Positions 12,329-22,988 of a stretch of DNA of 64,000 bases are shown piece after piece. A program made the translations under genes and the position numbers. The stretch covers positions 53,652,080 to 53,716,079 of the forward strand of contig CM045729.1 of assembly GCA_024760905.1 (NCBI GenBank). The letters run 5' to 3'. Below the pieces are notes generated by a model. It saw nothing but the letters and a program-made list of their open reading frames with translations, was not told the origin of the DNA and did no database searches. The first letter of the stretch is position 1; each line of letters starts with the position of its first letter. The DNA comes from Plotosus lineatus. Lineage: Eukaryota > Chordata > Actinopteri > Siluriformes > Plotosidae.

Positions 12329-12926
12329 CAGTGCTTCTCAATTATTTTCTGTGACACCCATATAAGAAGAAAAAAAACATTTCAACCCCCCCACACACAA
12401 TTATTCCAATAGGAAATAACAGAAAACCAATTAATCCATTCCGACCCCCTCCCAAACTCATATAACCTGCAACAAACAAGTATATTTGACCAGATATATT
12501 AAAGATAAACATGTAATAACAATAAATATTTCATAATAATAGATGTACATTAACATTAATAATGATTAATAATAAATAATAATAAAGCAGAATAAACAAT
12601 AAGTCAACTAGCCTTCCGATCATTGACTGTGCGAAGATATCACGTGGGCAGGCATAAGGTAGTGCGTGACAGAGGGAGGAGGAGGAGAATTTTGTGCATG
12701 TGCACGCTACAAATCCCACTAAGAAAAGATTAATTGCGCATCCTCTACAGTGGGTGGCAGTGGCGCTGGGAACACAGTGAGGGTGCCACTACCACCTACT
12801 GTAGAGGATGCGTAACTACACTTAATTATAGTACAGTATGGCAAAAAAGCATGTTCCCCAGGATTATTCCCCGGCATCTCACCACACCCCCCCAAGGGGG
12901 CGCACCCCACTATTTGAGAACCACTG
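12329..12926. mobile_element. hAT-type MITE with 8-bp target duplication (one mismatch)
   Basis: The left end is CAGTGCTTCTCAATTA. The right end complement is CAGTGGTTCTCAAATA. The flanks are CCCTTGTG (12321-12328) and GCCTTGTG (12927-12934). The CAGTG-TTCTCAA terminus is typical of hAT/Charlie elements. An imperfect hairpin lies inside (12733-12763 against 12786-12816, GCATCCTCTACAGT core). Confidence 0.88.
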
Positions 12927-13192
12927 GCCTTGTGAGAGCTCACCATGAGCCTTTCCTTGCACAATTATTATTATTATTATTAAATATTTTCTGTTTTTAA
13001 ATGTTTATCTTTACTATATTAGGTCAAATATATGTATTTGTATCAGGTTATATGAGTTTGGGTGGGGGTTGGAATGGATGAATTGGTTTTCTATTATTTC
13101 CTATGGGAATTTTGTTTTATGTAACGAGCATTTTGACTTAAAAGCTTGACATTGGAACGGATTAATTTCATAAGTCAAGGTACCACTGCGTG

Positions 13193-13198
<6 letters not shown>

Positions 13199-13264
<66 letters not shown>
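13199..13264. repeat. (TA)n(CA)n compound microsatellite
   Basis: TA tract followed by CA tract, separating the TIR-4 and TIR-2 elements. Confidence 0.95.
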
Positions 13265-13267
<3 letters not shown>

Positions 13268-13739
13268 TGGTACCTCACTTTACAAAAATCTCACCAAACG
13301 ACAAATGCAGGTTACGAAACGCATTTTCCTATAATTTTTGTCTCTGGATATGAAACAAGTTCACATTACGAAGGCGCCATCTTAAAAATTCAAACACGCC
13401 ATTCAAACATTAAACAATGCATCAAACATCCCGCCCCGCTGGCCTCCCATTGGCTAACAACTGAGCTGTCATTCATGTCGCCTTCACTCGAGCGCCATCT
13501 TGGACAGGTCCACCTGATGCCATCTTGGACAAGGATCCCATTGGCTAGGAGGAATGACGCAGCCACCTCCCATTGCCTATTATGGGGCTGAATCGACCAT
13601 GATGCTTTTCATGTAAAGGACAGAGTTGCTGTTGTTTTATGCTTTATTTCTTGACTCAGGCTTTTAACCTTCCATAAACATATGTAAGATTATAACTCTG
13701 CTAAGAAGACATGGTCAACACACGCACGCGCACACACAC

Positions 13740-13794
<55 letters not shown>

Positions 13795-13970
13795 TGTGAT
13801 TTTTAATGCGAGTGAGAAGAAGAAACGGGCTTGAGTGATATCACAAAGGAATATGGCCAAACCTGTCTACCATCGGTACGATACTGAAGCAGAAGGAGGT
13901 CTTAAAAGTATTCTTTTATAATTTTTAAAGGGTTTAGGAGTAGATTTGGGAGTTTTGGAACTCCTGAAAG
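13265..13970 (+). mobile_element. TIR-2 internally deleted copy, right end lost
   Basis: It starts AGTGGTACCTCACTTTAC and follows the TIR-2 order through CGCCATCTTAAAAATTC, GACTCAGGCTTTTAACC and AGAAGACATGG. A (CA)n tract follows (about 13722-13792), then the transposase remnant GAGAAGAAGAAACGGGCTTG and AAAGGAATATGGCC. The right terminus is missing; the match fades after GGGAGTTTTGGAAC. Confidence 0.82.
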
Positions 13971-14046
13971 ATTGATTCACTGGAGATTTACCAAAGGACC
14001 TGGCTGACTAAGATCCCAAATTAAGAGTGCTAATTTGTGCTAATTT

Positions 14047-14135
14047 CATGTGTGTGTGTGTGTGTGTGTGTGGGTGTGTGTGTGTGTGTGTCTGTGTGTG
14101 TGTGTGTGTGCGTGTGTGTGTGTGAGTGTGCATTT
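14047..14135. repeat. (TG)n microsatellite, interrupted
   Basis: TG repeats with scattered substitutions. Confidence 0.95.
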
Positions 14136-14422
14136 GCTGCAGGAGATTTAAATATACACAGTACTGCATAAATTACATTATATGCAAAGTAGGCGTAGCT
14201 AAGTAACTAATAAAACATGATGAGACATGCTGCCGTTGTGTGCTATCATCATATAGTGGATTATTTTTCCAAAACAACATGTTCACAATTTTTCCTTTTT
14301 TACCACAGAAGTTCTCTTTTTCCTCACAATTACTTAAAGCACCTCAACTCATCATCTTATTCTGAGTTCTTCGCTTGACCATAAAAGCTCCTGAAAACAT
14401 AAACAGCACAAAGTTTGCTCAC

Positions 14423-14935
14423 CTTCTCAGCATCCTGCTCAAAAAGGCGCAGCTGAAAACATTGATCCAGTTTCAATTTTCTCATGTGCCATATCTGGTG
14501 CAGATGTTGCCTGGTGCTGTGAAGCTTATCAAGCAGGCTAGCAATTTTTGGTACCACGCTCTGAAAATCTGCACTGCCTGAGATGCAGTTCCTGCCAGAG
14601 TAACCATCACTGGAGCGGATGCACTGCAGAAGTCTCTGGCCTTCTCGGTCCAAATCCTCCACAGGAGCCTTCATCACCTTCTTCTTTAGCTGTGTGTGTT
14701 CCTCAATAAGCCTGCGTGAGCCCTCCACATCCACTGGGAATTCCTTCTTAGCCAGCTGTTCCTGCAGCTCCTCCAACCGTGAGAGAAGGTGTACAGCACT
14801 GCCCAGGAATTCTTCAAGTGACACTCGCAGTTCCATCCACTCCTCGTGATTGTACTCCAGAGAACCCTCAAAATCATCAGTTAACTGAGATGGGTCCACA
14901 AGCTTGGTCAGTCCCTCCACTGACACCATGCTAGT
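14423..14935 (-). CDS. kalrn: Kalirin coding exon (fourth in window): end of Sec14 domain and first spectrin repeat
   Basis: This 513-nt exon encodes 171 residues, from TSMVSVEGLTKLVDPSQL to QLRLFEQDAEK. The first part closes the Sec14/CRAL-TRIO domain. From HEEWMELRVSLEEF onward it is spectrin repeat 1, with long amphipathic stretches (SAVHLLSRLEELQEQLAKKE, LLDKLHSTRQHLHQIWHMRK). FPVDVEGSRRLIEEHTQLKK and GRNCISGSADFQS are the kalirin versions; TRIO reads LPQDLEGARNMIEEHSQLKK. The acceptor is GCTGTTAG before ACT and the donor is AAG before GTGAGC; both introns are phase 0. The frame is intact. An antisense frame over 14375-14849 is only its shadow. Confidence 0.97.
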
Positions 14936-15408
14936 CTAACAGCAGCAGAAAGAAAGAAAGAAAGAGTCACAATGTTATTATGGAAAAATGAATTTTAATG
15001 ACTGCTCTTAGAGAGATATATGTGCGTTGATCAAAGCCCTAAATTCATTTTGCTTTAAAACTTTAACAATCTCACCACTTTAGGTATCACACTCTGTAGA
15101 GCGCTATACTGACTGATAAGACTGTGCATTAAAAAACTGGGGACCGCACACTAAATAAATAAGGATCACCCACTTAATCATGTGTATCATTCCTTAGTGC
15201 CCTGGAAACATGCTGCTCAATTTCTGGTTTTCTGCTGAACCAGAACATAGCACCCAAGTCCGTGCTTGGAAACAGCTACAACAAACACAAACATAAAGTT
15301 GCCATAGCTCACAGTTGCTTATTGTGTTACTGTATCTGTTGATTCTCACAACAGAAAAACAAATGATTCCTTGAATTAAAATTAAATGCAGATTAACTCT
15401 CAGAGAAT

Positions 15409-15482
<74 letters not shown>
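15409..15482. repeat. (CA)n microsatellite
   Basis: Pure CA tract of about 74 bp. Confidence 0.97.
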
Positions 15483-15484
<2 letters not shown>

Positions 15485-15539
15485 TAAACAGTCGGCAGTA
15501 AATTTGAATTCTGTACTAAACCCATCATTACATGTACGG

Positions 15540-15800
15540 ATGGTGGTGTTATGGTTAAGGTGCCTGGCTCATGATCAAGAGGTTGTGGGTTCAAAGCTGA
15601 TAGACCCTACTATGCTAAGAACCCTGAGCAAGGTCTTAACCACAAGTGTGCTTAAACCAGCCGTATAAAAGGGTAGCAGTCAAAATACTGTAGTGAACTA
15701 GAGTCCCATCCAAGAGGAGATAAACTCCTAATCACTTCATGCTTGGCTGTGGTGAGCCACTAGGATTGGGTGTAAAAAGTCTAATAACCATTAGGCATCT
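15540..15800 (+). mobile_element. SINE-M, diverged copy
   Basis: The head includes GGTTAAGGTGCCTGGCTCAT, then GATCAAGAGGTTGTGGGTTC, CCCTGAGCAAGGTCTTAACC, ACAAGTGTGC and TTCATGC, in the same order as the full copy at 54475. The tail is eroded. Confidence 0.75.
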
Positions 15801-16569
15801 AGACATCAATTCATTACTTGTCCATTTTGATGTGCTAGTGTTTTTTTCTGAGCTGCACTATAGCTATGATAGCCCATCTGCTTCCTGTACTTACCAGCAT
15901 ATTGTGTTTTGAGTCAGATTAAAAAAGATCAGATTAAAAAAATTGAATATCACAATAAATATTAGACTCAGTGTCAAATGTCAAAAATGTTCTGATACCA
16001 ACATCCACCAGTAAATGATACAGCGAGGCATACGAAAGCCGAGTAAATGGGGCCATATTAATAAAACAGACGACATCACCTGAAATCAATATGGATGTAT
16101 TTCATGATTAATGATTAAACCAAACCAGTTCACAAAAAAAATTACTTCCTGTCAAAATACCAAGAGAAGCTGATACAGCATATTCTACCCTACAATCTTT
16201 AATAAAGTGTGTGAGTCTAGCTGACCTGAACATAGCGTAGTATCAGTGAATGTGTTCACTGATGCTGAAAATTAATTGCTCATCAGTGTGTTTGTGAGTA
16301 TGGACCAATGAAACAAGCATCTAGAGAGACTCTCACTGTGCACTATGACATTCGCTTCTCCCATCATCAGGGTTTACACTGCTTGCAAGCCAAGATTAAA
16401 TTTAAGGGACTATGTCATGGTTACTGTACACATTCCACCTTCAGGCATCCAAAATGGTCAAGGTGAAAAAGGTGTGAATGATGTGTGAGCAGGGAGAAAC
16501 ACTAGGATCGCACCGGAGCGGAAATAAACCCAGACTTTACCTTTATTATCATCTATTGCCCTTGCTAGA
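15801..16569. other. Intronic stretch, nothing recognised
   Basis: AT-rich; no exon or repeat family identified. Confidence 0.45.
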
Positions 16570-16716
16570 GGCAGTGGTGGCCTGGTGGTAAAGGCCGCCG
16601 GATCACTGATACTAAGGTTGGGGGTTTGAGTCCCACTCTCCACAAGGTTGTCACTGTCCCCCCAGTGCAGCTAACTGGGTTATCAAAGGTGGGGCCATGT
16701 CTCTCACTGTCCCATG
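16570..16716 (+). mobile_element. SINE-A/B 5' fragment
   Basis: It has the head GGCAGTGGTGGCCTGGTGG, TTGGGGGTTTGAGTCCCAC and the start of the body to ATGTCTCTCACTGTC, and then stops. Without a tail it cannot be assigned to A or B. Confidence 0.85.
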
Positions 16717-17213
16717 ACCCAGCCTTGTTAACAACTTTGCTTTGCACAGATTTTTAAAGACCATACTTTCCGATGTTGCTCTGCAGGTCCTGCTCGACCA
16801 GTCTGATACTCTCTTTTAAAGATGCTGTTTAAAAACCAGAGCATCAATATCCATCTCCATGTACTAGTTCAAATCTCGCAAGCACATAAAAAGAACTATT
16901 ATAAAATGGAGCTAAAAGAAATCAATAACATTAGCAGACCTCAACAAAACGGTCCATGAATGATCAATACGATGTAGGTTATTACTGTGTCATCACTGAT
17001 ATCAACATCAAAGAGTACTGAGATTAATCTTATCATACTAAGCTTTAAAAATCCTTGATACTGATGTTCCTCGAATAAAAAAAACAACTGTTAATGATGC
17101 CTCATTGATTAGTGTCAGCAAGCAAGCAGCACCTTTGGTGTCGGAAAGCTCTTCTTAAAAATACCCTGTTTATATGGTTTAGACACCTGGTGTTCACTTG
17201 TGCTCTTCAGTAC

Positions 17214-17406
17214 CTCAAAGGTGAACTTGGCACTGCCGAAGTTGGTCTTCTGTTTCTGCCAAAAGTTGTCAGGTTTGATGATGAGGGCAACACAGATCTC
17301 AGCTGGGAACGCTTCCTGCAGGGTCTTCAATAACGGCTTAATCAGATCCCATTTAGAGCCACGCATGTCAATGATCACGGTAAAACCCCGCTTACACACA
17401 TCCTCA
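17214..17406 (-). CDS. kalrn: Kalirin coding exon (third in window): core of Sec14 domain
   Basis: This 193-nt exon completes a split serine codon (AG|T) and then encodes 64 residues, EDVCKRGFTVIIDMRG through NFGSAKFTFE. The hydrophobic strand RGFTVIIDMRG and VALIIKPDNFWQKQ are hallmarks of the kalirin/TRIO Sec14 domain, a lipid-binding fold. The acceptor CCTCAG is preceded in the sense direction by a long CT-rich tract, the complement of the purine repeat at 17418. The donor is GAG before GTACTG. Upstream intron phase 2, downstream phase 0. KTNFGSAKFTFE joins correctly to TSMVSVEG of the next exon. Confidence 0.96.
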
Positions 17407-17417
17407 CTGAGGACCGA

Positions 17418-17447
17418 GAGGGAGAGAGAGAGAGGGAGGGAGGGAGG

Positions 17448-17494
<47 letters not shown>

Positions 17495-17503
17495 GGAGAG
17501 AAT
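17418..17503. repeat. (GA)n / (GGGA)n purine tract
   Basis: GA-rich repeat starting about 12 bp upstream, in transcript sense, of the kalrn acceptor at 17407. In the transcript it is a CU-rich tract and probably acts as an extended polypyrimidine tract. Confidence 0.9.
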
Positions 17504-18436
17504 GTGAACATCATAATGAATTAAAATCTAAGAGACTACTCCAGCAAAAACATGACGAGGTAAATTAATAATTTAAGAAAGAGAGAAAGAGAGATGGAGA
17601 GCTATTATACAATATAACTGTTCTAATAATAACAAATTGTCTAAAAAGTGATGAAAAATATCGAAAACAGAAAATACCCAAAGAGTAATTGCCAAACCCC
17701 AAAATACCCATAAACTAACTGCCAATGAATGACAAACCCATTTCGTAAAAATTACAGTCGAATTAAATTCAGCTAAATCTGAATATTTCCACAGGTCAAA
17801 AAAATTGAAATGAAAGAAAAGAAAAAAAAACATATAAAGCAAAGAATCATGAAATAAAATTTCCTTTTTGTAAGACACTGGTTCAGATCTTAGCTGACAT
17901 GATTGGTGAATAGTTTCACTGGTCTAGAATGAAAAACAGTAAAATGTAGTTGAATAACTCTTCCGGTTCTGGTTCACTAACGGTGAAGCTCCCCAGGCCG
18001 GGAGTCCCACTTCTAAAAAATTTTTCCGATAGAAAAATTGCAAACTTTAGCTTTAAATTTAGCAGCGTGATTGTTGAAGCTTCCAGGATCATAGGCAGAA
18101 CGTTTTCGGTGGACGAATCTACATCAATAGACGATGGGCATTTAACAATGAATGGTCAAGATGTCGTTTCCTGGAGAGCGACGTTGTGGAGTTCTCGGAG
18201 AATTGTTTTTTTGTTTGTTTTAGTTCGTTTGGGGTTTTTTTTTTTTGCACTATGCTCATCTATAACCATGTAACCCTACAACAGCTATGAGAGTGCAGTA
18301 CTTTTTTACATTTAGAACTGAGCATGCTCATCTCCTATCCTGAGCTAATATGCTACTGCAGTTCAATGCTAGCCGCACCCCGGATAACAATAAACCCAGG
18401 CGGAGGTGAGGAAGGGCTGAACGACGACTCCGGCGC

Positions 18437-18628
18437 TTGGTTAGCAGTGGAAGGTTAGCACTCCCGGTCATACTGCTTGAAAATGTTCAGTCGCTGCGAA
18501 ACAAGATGGACGAGCTTCATGCTCGGATTGCAGCGCAGAGGGATCTACAGGACTGCTCCATGCTGTGTTTCTGTGAAACATGGCTCGAGGAGAGTACACC
18601 CGACGAGGCGACTACACCAGCCGGCTAA
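18437..18628 (+). pseudogene. LINE endonuclease N-terminal fragment
   Basis: The 64-codon frame contains NVQSLRNKMDEL and CFCETWLEE, corresponding to the first catalytic Asn and the conserved (S/T)ETWL motif of APE-type LINE endonucleases. It ends at a stop soon after, and the downstream sequence is degenerate. Confidence 0.75.
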
Positions 18629-18910
18629 ACGGCCTTCAGAGAGGATTGGAGCGAAGTGGCTAGCAACAAGAACTGTGGTGGAAGAACGGCGGATTCTCGT
18701 TAAATAAACCTGGCGTACTGTCTGTAGACTATCTGTAAACCTTGCTCTGAGAATGGAGAACATCTAACTTTGAAGTTGTGGCCATTTTGTTTACCCAGAG
18801 AACTGTTCATTTTTTCCAACAAAACAATGGGCATAGTGCAAAATAAATATAAATATAAATATAATATAATATAATTTAGTGAAATTTATTTTATTGCGGT
18901 TATCTACTAA

Positions 18911-18949
18911 TTTATTTATTATTATTATTATTATGATTATTATTATTGC

Positions 18950-18988
<39 letters not shown>

Positions 18989-18989
18989 G

Positions 18990-19021
<32 letters not shown>

Positions 19022-19048
19022 GATTATTATTATTGTTATCATCATTTT
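18911..19048. repeat. (TTA)n microsatellite
   Basis: ATT/TTA trinucleotide repeats with a few GAT and GCT interruptions. Confidence 0.96.
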
Positions 19049-19273
19049 ATTTGTATTACTTTTGTTGTTATTATTGTATTGTTTGCTGGGTCTGTGTAAG
19101 GTCCTTTTAGATATATAATTTTTATGTGTTTAAATTTTATAGCAGTTTGTGTGTTGTTGATTTGAGCCTTCTTTTTTGTTTATAACATGACTCCTTGAAC
19201 AACCGCACAAGAATTCCTGTGTGTAAAAAACTCAAATGGCTATTAAAAAATCCTGAATCCTGAATCCTGAATG

Positions 19274-19626
19274 TCTATTTTTAGCATCTGCATCAGTGGT
19301 AGAAACACTGCAATTGGAAGATAAAAATATGGAGCACTTGTCCGCTTCACTGCATGAGTTTCAGTTGGCCTGGAATTAATACAGCACAAAGGACATTTCC
19401 AAGGAATATAATTAAATTACATCCAAACTCTGTGATCAGGCACGATGCTAGACATAATATGAAACTGATCTCTGCTCTGAACAGATCACTGATCTAAAAA
19501 CAACTATGCATGTTTGGAATACTTTATTACAGGTAAGTAAGAACACATTCAACAGAGGGCTTGTGAGGGTTTTTTTTAAACAGCTCAATAATTGCATATA
19601 TACAGCATTTATAATATATTGATAAG
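19274..19626. other. Intronic stretch, nothing recognised
   Basis: No exon or repeat family identified. Confidence 0.4.
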
Positions 19627-19628
19627 CG

Positions 19629-19975
19629 GGCAGTGGTGGTCTAGTGGTATAGGGTGCTGGATCGCTGATCCAAAGGTTGGGGGTTCGAGTCCCACTCTCC
19701 ACAAGGTTGTCACTGTCCCCCCCCAGTGCGGCTAACTGGGTTATCAAAGGCGGGCCATGTCTGTCACTGTCTATGGTGAGAGGCATGTAAAAGAACCATT
19801 GCTGACTTTCGTAAAGAGTAGCTGCAAAGTCGTCAGCGTGTTTCTGTCCCTTGCTAAAAAGGGTTGTGACAGGAAGGGCATCCGACGTAAAAACCTCTGC
19901 CAAATTAAACGTGCGAATCAGATGATTCGCTGTGGCGACTCCCGAGTAAAAGGGAAAAAGCCGAAAGGAAGACAG
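19629..19975 (+). mobile_element. SINE-A, full length
   Basis: The head is GGCAGTGGTGGTCTAGTGG and the B box GGTTCGAGTCC. The body includes ACTTTCGTAAAGAGTAGCTG. Tail A (GGGCATCCGACGTAAAAA, GATGATTCGCTGTGGCGAC) ends AAAAAGCCGAAAGG. The 207-residue reverse frame over it is a SINE artefact. Confidence 0.93.
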
Positions 19976-20195
19976 ACTATTTGTGTGTGTGTCTGTGTGT
20001 AATAGTAATACAGTAGTGAGATATTTGTATGACATTACGTTTGTGTTCAATTTGTACCATTTTTTGATCACAGTGTGGGAAATAGTTTATTATTTTCTTT
20101 AGATCATGCTATATCCTACATGTATATATTTTCATGTTTAGTTGTCATGTACTGTAAGGAGGCGGATATAATTACAGAAATAATGCTTTCACGGG

Positions 20196-20524
20196 AAGTG
20201 GTGGCCTGGTGGTAAAGGTGCTGGATCACTGATCCTAAGGTTGGGGGTTCAAGCCCCACTCTCAACAGGTTGTCACTGCCAAACCCACTGCAGCAAACTG
20301 GGTTATTAAAGGCTGGCCATGTCTCGCACTGTCTATGGTGTGAGGCTGTAAAAGAACCATTGCTGCCTTTCTACAAGTGTAACTGCCGTCAGCATGTTTC
20401 TGCCCTGCGATGGCTTGGCGAGCTGTCCAGGGTGCACTCTGTCCTCACCCAGAGTTAGCTGAGATGGGCTCCAGCCTCCTCGTGACCCCAATTAGGATTA
20501 AGCAGTTCAGAAAATGAATGAATG
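20196..20524 (+). mobile_element. SINE-B, full length
   Basis: The head is GAAGTGGTGGCCTGGTGG, followed by the body and tail B (CGATGGCTTGGCGAGCTGTC, AATTAGGATTAAGCAG, AAAATGAATGAATG). Confidence 0.9.
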
Positions 20525-20547
20525 TTTTCAGGGGAAAACATAAATCA

Positions 20548-20850
20548 GGGTGGCGGAGTGGTGTAGTTGTTAGCCTGTCCACCTCACAACAATAAAGTCT
20601 TTGGTTTGTGCATTTTTGTGTCAAGTTTGCATTTTCTCCTCATGCTTGAGTGAGTATACTCCAGGTACTCCAGTTCCCTCCCAGAGTCCAAAGACACATT
20701 AGGCTAATTGGCTGTTTCAAATTGCTCCGAGGTGTGAGTGTGAATGGTTGTAAGTGTGCTGTGCTATGGTGATCCAGGGAGCTGCTCAGTGCCTTCCGAG
20801 TCGGCTGAGATCCAAGTAGAGGATTAAAAAGTTATGAAAATAAATGAGAG
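20548..20850 (+). mobile_element. SINE-G copy
   Basis: The head GGTGGCGGAGTGGTGTAG is followed by AGTCCAAAGACACATTAGGC, TAATTGGCTGTTTCAAATTG, TGTGAATGGTTG and a degraded tail. It follows a SINE-B directly. Confidence 0.85.
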
Positions 20851-21416
20851 ACAGATGAGTGAAAACTTCTAAGCTAAGAAGCAGCAGATTAAACAAAATA
20901 ACTAGACAACAAGACTAGAATCACACAGGGCTCAACACAAAATAGTAACATATATCCAAGTGTCCACAAACATGAGTCAGACAGCATGCAGCTGTGAAGA
21001 CGATTAAATGAGTTATGGGAAATGTAGTTGAACTTTGTCCTTCCGAAGCACCATATGTAGAGAACAGACCATGAGAGGAAGCTCTCCCTACCAACACAAA
21101 TTTAAAACCATGGTGTAGTCTTTTTACTGGCTGTCTCTTAATGTGTGCCATTTATCTCACATCCATACTCTATAATGAGAATTTTAATGACAACAAAAAT
21201 TGTAACTACAGTCCAAATACACGTCCAATGCATACATTTTATTTTTAAAACGGTCCCAGTCTGAAACAGTAGACAATCTTTCTATGGGAATTAATGTTTT
21301 GTTCATGTTATCAGTGCTAAAACAATGACGAAGTCATATTTATACAGAAGAGTTGTATTAAATTGTATATATTTTCTTTTGGCTGTTAAATCTGGCTGGG
21401 ACCCATGCAACTCCTA
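20851..21416. other. Intronic stretch, nothing recognised
   Basis: No repeat family, exon or splice-bounded frame identified. Confidence 0.4.
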
Positions 21417-21801
21417 TACAGTAGGCCCTCAATATTCGCAGGGGTTCGGTTCCAGCCCCTCCCGTGAATGAACATAATCCGCGAGTTCTGTACCCAGAAG
21501 TAAAACCCCATGTATACATGCGCGAATGAGCAACTGGAAGTAAAATACTGTGTATCTATTACATGCTCTAAAATATGCTTCTTAAACACATTCTATAGAC
21601 AGTCTTACTCATTAATACAGTATTAATGTATTAAATGTAGTAATGATTAAGAAAAACTTCAATTTTTACTGTTATATTTATTGATGATGAAATAGAAACA
21701 TTATACAGCATATACTGTTGTAAAGCACTCATTTTAAAGTCTTTTTCAATTATTATTCCAGTACAGTATCTAAGTTAATGTTTAGAATGTTTGTCTTCTT
21801 C

Positions 21802-22105
21802 TAACCTTCTAACCAAGCGCCGGAGACTCTGAGAACTCCGCCTGGGCTTATTGGTAGCCGAGGTGCGGCTAGCACTGAACTACCATAGCATATTAGCTCA
21901 GGATAGGAAGGTGCTAAACTTCAGAAGACTCCTATCTCATCGCTGTAGTAGGGTCGACCGGTCATAGACAAGCATAGTGCAAAACATGAACAAATAAAAC
22001 AAATTAAAGCAAACAAAGAAACAATTTGACTCTAAGAACTCCGCGACATCGCCCTCGAGGCAGCGCCATCTTGGAGACGTCACTCCAAGCCGTCACCCCA
22101 AGTTC
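21802..22105 (-). mobile_element. LINE 5' fragment (same family as 17950-19273)
   Basis: The reverse complement reads GAGTTCTTAGAGTC, TTTTGCACTATGCTTGTC, CTGAGCTAATATGCTATGG, GCTAGCCGCACC and CCGGCGCTTGGTTAG in the same order as 18180-18445. It comes only from the 5' UTR-like region, and an ATG-started endonuclease frame is not reached. Confidence 0.75.
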
Positions 22106-22195
22106 AATGTAAAAGGACATGAAGCGTAATAAAGTTTATCCTTTTGGTATCGTTTATTAAACATGCTACAGAACATAAAATCTCACGCACAAGCA

Positions 22196-22487
22196 TTCTA
22201 AACCAGGGGTGTCAAACTCATGCCACAAAGGGCCATGTGGCTGCAGGTTTTTGCTTCAACCAAGCAGCAGCACACCTGACTTGGCTCATTTAATCAAGTG
22301 ATTTGAGTCTTCAGGCAGATTGATTGGTTAGTCTCTGTACAGAGCATACAGATTGACCAATCAACTGCCTGAAAACTCAAATCAGTTAATTAAATGAGCA
22401 AAGTTAGGTGTGCTGCTGCTTTATTGAAACAAAACCCTGCAGCCACATGGCCCTTTGTGGCATGAGTTTGACACCCCTGTTCTAAAC
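22196..22487. mobile_element. hAT MITE with 44-bp perfect TIRs and 8-bp target duplication
   Basis: The element occupies 22204-22479 (276 bp). Its terminal inverted repeats begin CAGGGGTGTCAAACTCATGC and appear identical over about 44 bp. The rest is an imperfect palindrome. TTCTAAAC flanks it at 22196-22203 and 22480-22487. An exact 8-bp duplication plus this terminus fits the hAT superfamily. It has no coding capacity and sits in one arm of the TIR-1 fold-back. Confidence 0.96.
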
Positions 22488-22616
22488 ATTAACTTAGATA
22501 CTGTACTGGAATAATAATTGAAAAAGACTTTAATCCAACAGTTCAGAGGAAACTGTCGTTTCTTCAGGAGAAAGTCTTATTTCTTCAGAAGAGTCATCCA
22601 GCATTTTCTATCGCTT

Positions 22617-22988
22617 AGCCAGAGAAGGCAGTGGTGGTCTAGTGGTATAGGGCACTGGATCGCTGATCCAAAGGTTGGGGGTTCGAGTCCCACTCTCCAC
22701 AAGGTTGTCACTGTCCCCCCCAGTGCATCTAACTGGGTTATCAAAGGCAGGCCATGTCTCTCACTGTCTATGGTGAGAGGCATGTAAAAGAACCATTGCT
22801 GACTTTCGTAAAGAGTAGCTGCAAAGTCGTCAGCGTGTTTCTGTCCCTTGCTGAAAGGGTTGTGACAGGAAGGGCATCCGACGTAAAAACCTCTGCCAAA
22901 TCAAACATGCGAATCAGATGATTCGCTGTGGCGACTCCTGAGTAAAAGGGAAAAAGCCGAAAGTAAGACAGACAGACAGCCAGAGAAG
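22617..22988 (+). mobile_element. SINE-A, full length, with 11-bp target duplication
   Basis: The SINE runs from 22628 to 22977 and is flanked by AGCCAGAGAAG (22617-22627 and 22978-22988). Head, body and tail A are all present. It is inserted in TIR-1 copy 2. Confidence 0.94.

Larger units (their letters stand above)
12010..13188. mobile_element. TIR-4 Tigger-like element with nested SINE tail and hAT MITE
   Basis: The left end is CAGTGGTGCCTTGACTTACG. The right end is CATAAGTCAAGGTACCACTG, its near-perfect complement. It is interrupted by a tail-B insertion at 12128-12241 and a hAT MITE at 12329-12926. Without these, about 470 bp remain and no coding relic is visible. The CAG terminus resembles TIR-2 but the subterminal sequence differs. 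Confidence 0.82.
17950..19273 (+). mobile_element. APE-type LINE: 5' end and 3' end joined, body deleted
   Basis: The 5'-UTR-like part holds GAGTTCTCGGAGAATTG and CTGAGCTAATATGCTACTGC. It is followed by a frame (18437-18628) with VILLENVQSLRNKMDELHAR and LCFCETWLEE, the N-terminus of an AP-endonuclease domain. The frame then breaks and most of the endonuclease and the whole reverse transcriptase are missing. The 3' part carries a (TTA)n expansion (18911-19048) and a terminal TCCTGAATCCTGAATCCTG repeat. The clade is not assigned. The 5' part recurs on the other strand at 21802-22105. The left boundary is approximate. Confidence 0.7.

Noticed and set aside
14375..14849. Forward frames opposite the large kalrn exon
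   Set aside because: They are antisense shadows of the conserved kalirin exon on the minus strand.
19448..20071. 207-codon reverse reading frame
   Set aside because: It is a translation through a SINE-A copy and flanking DNA. The same peptide fragments recur at every other SINE-A copy.
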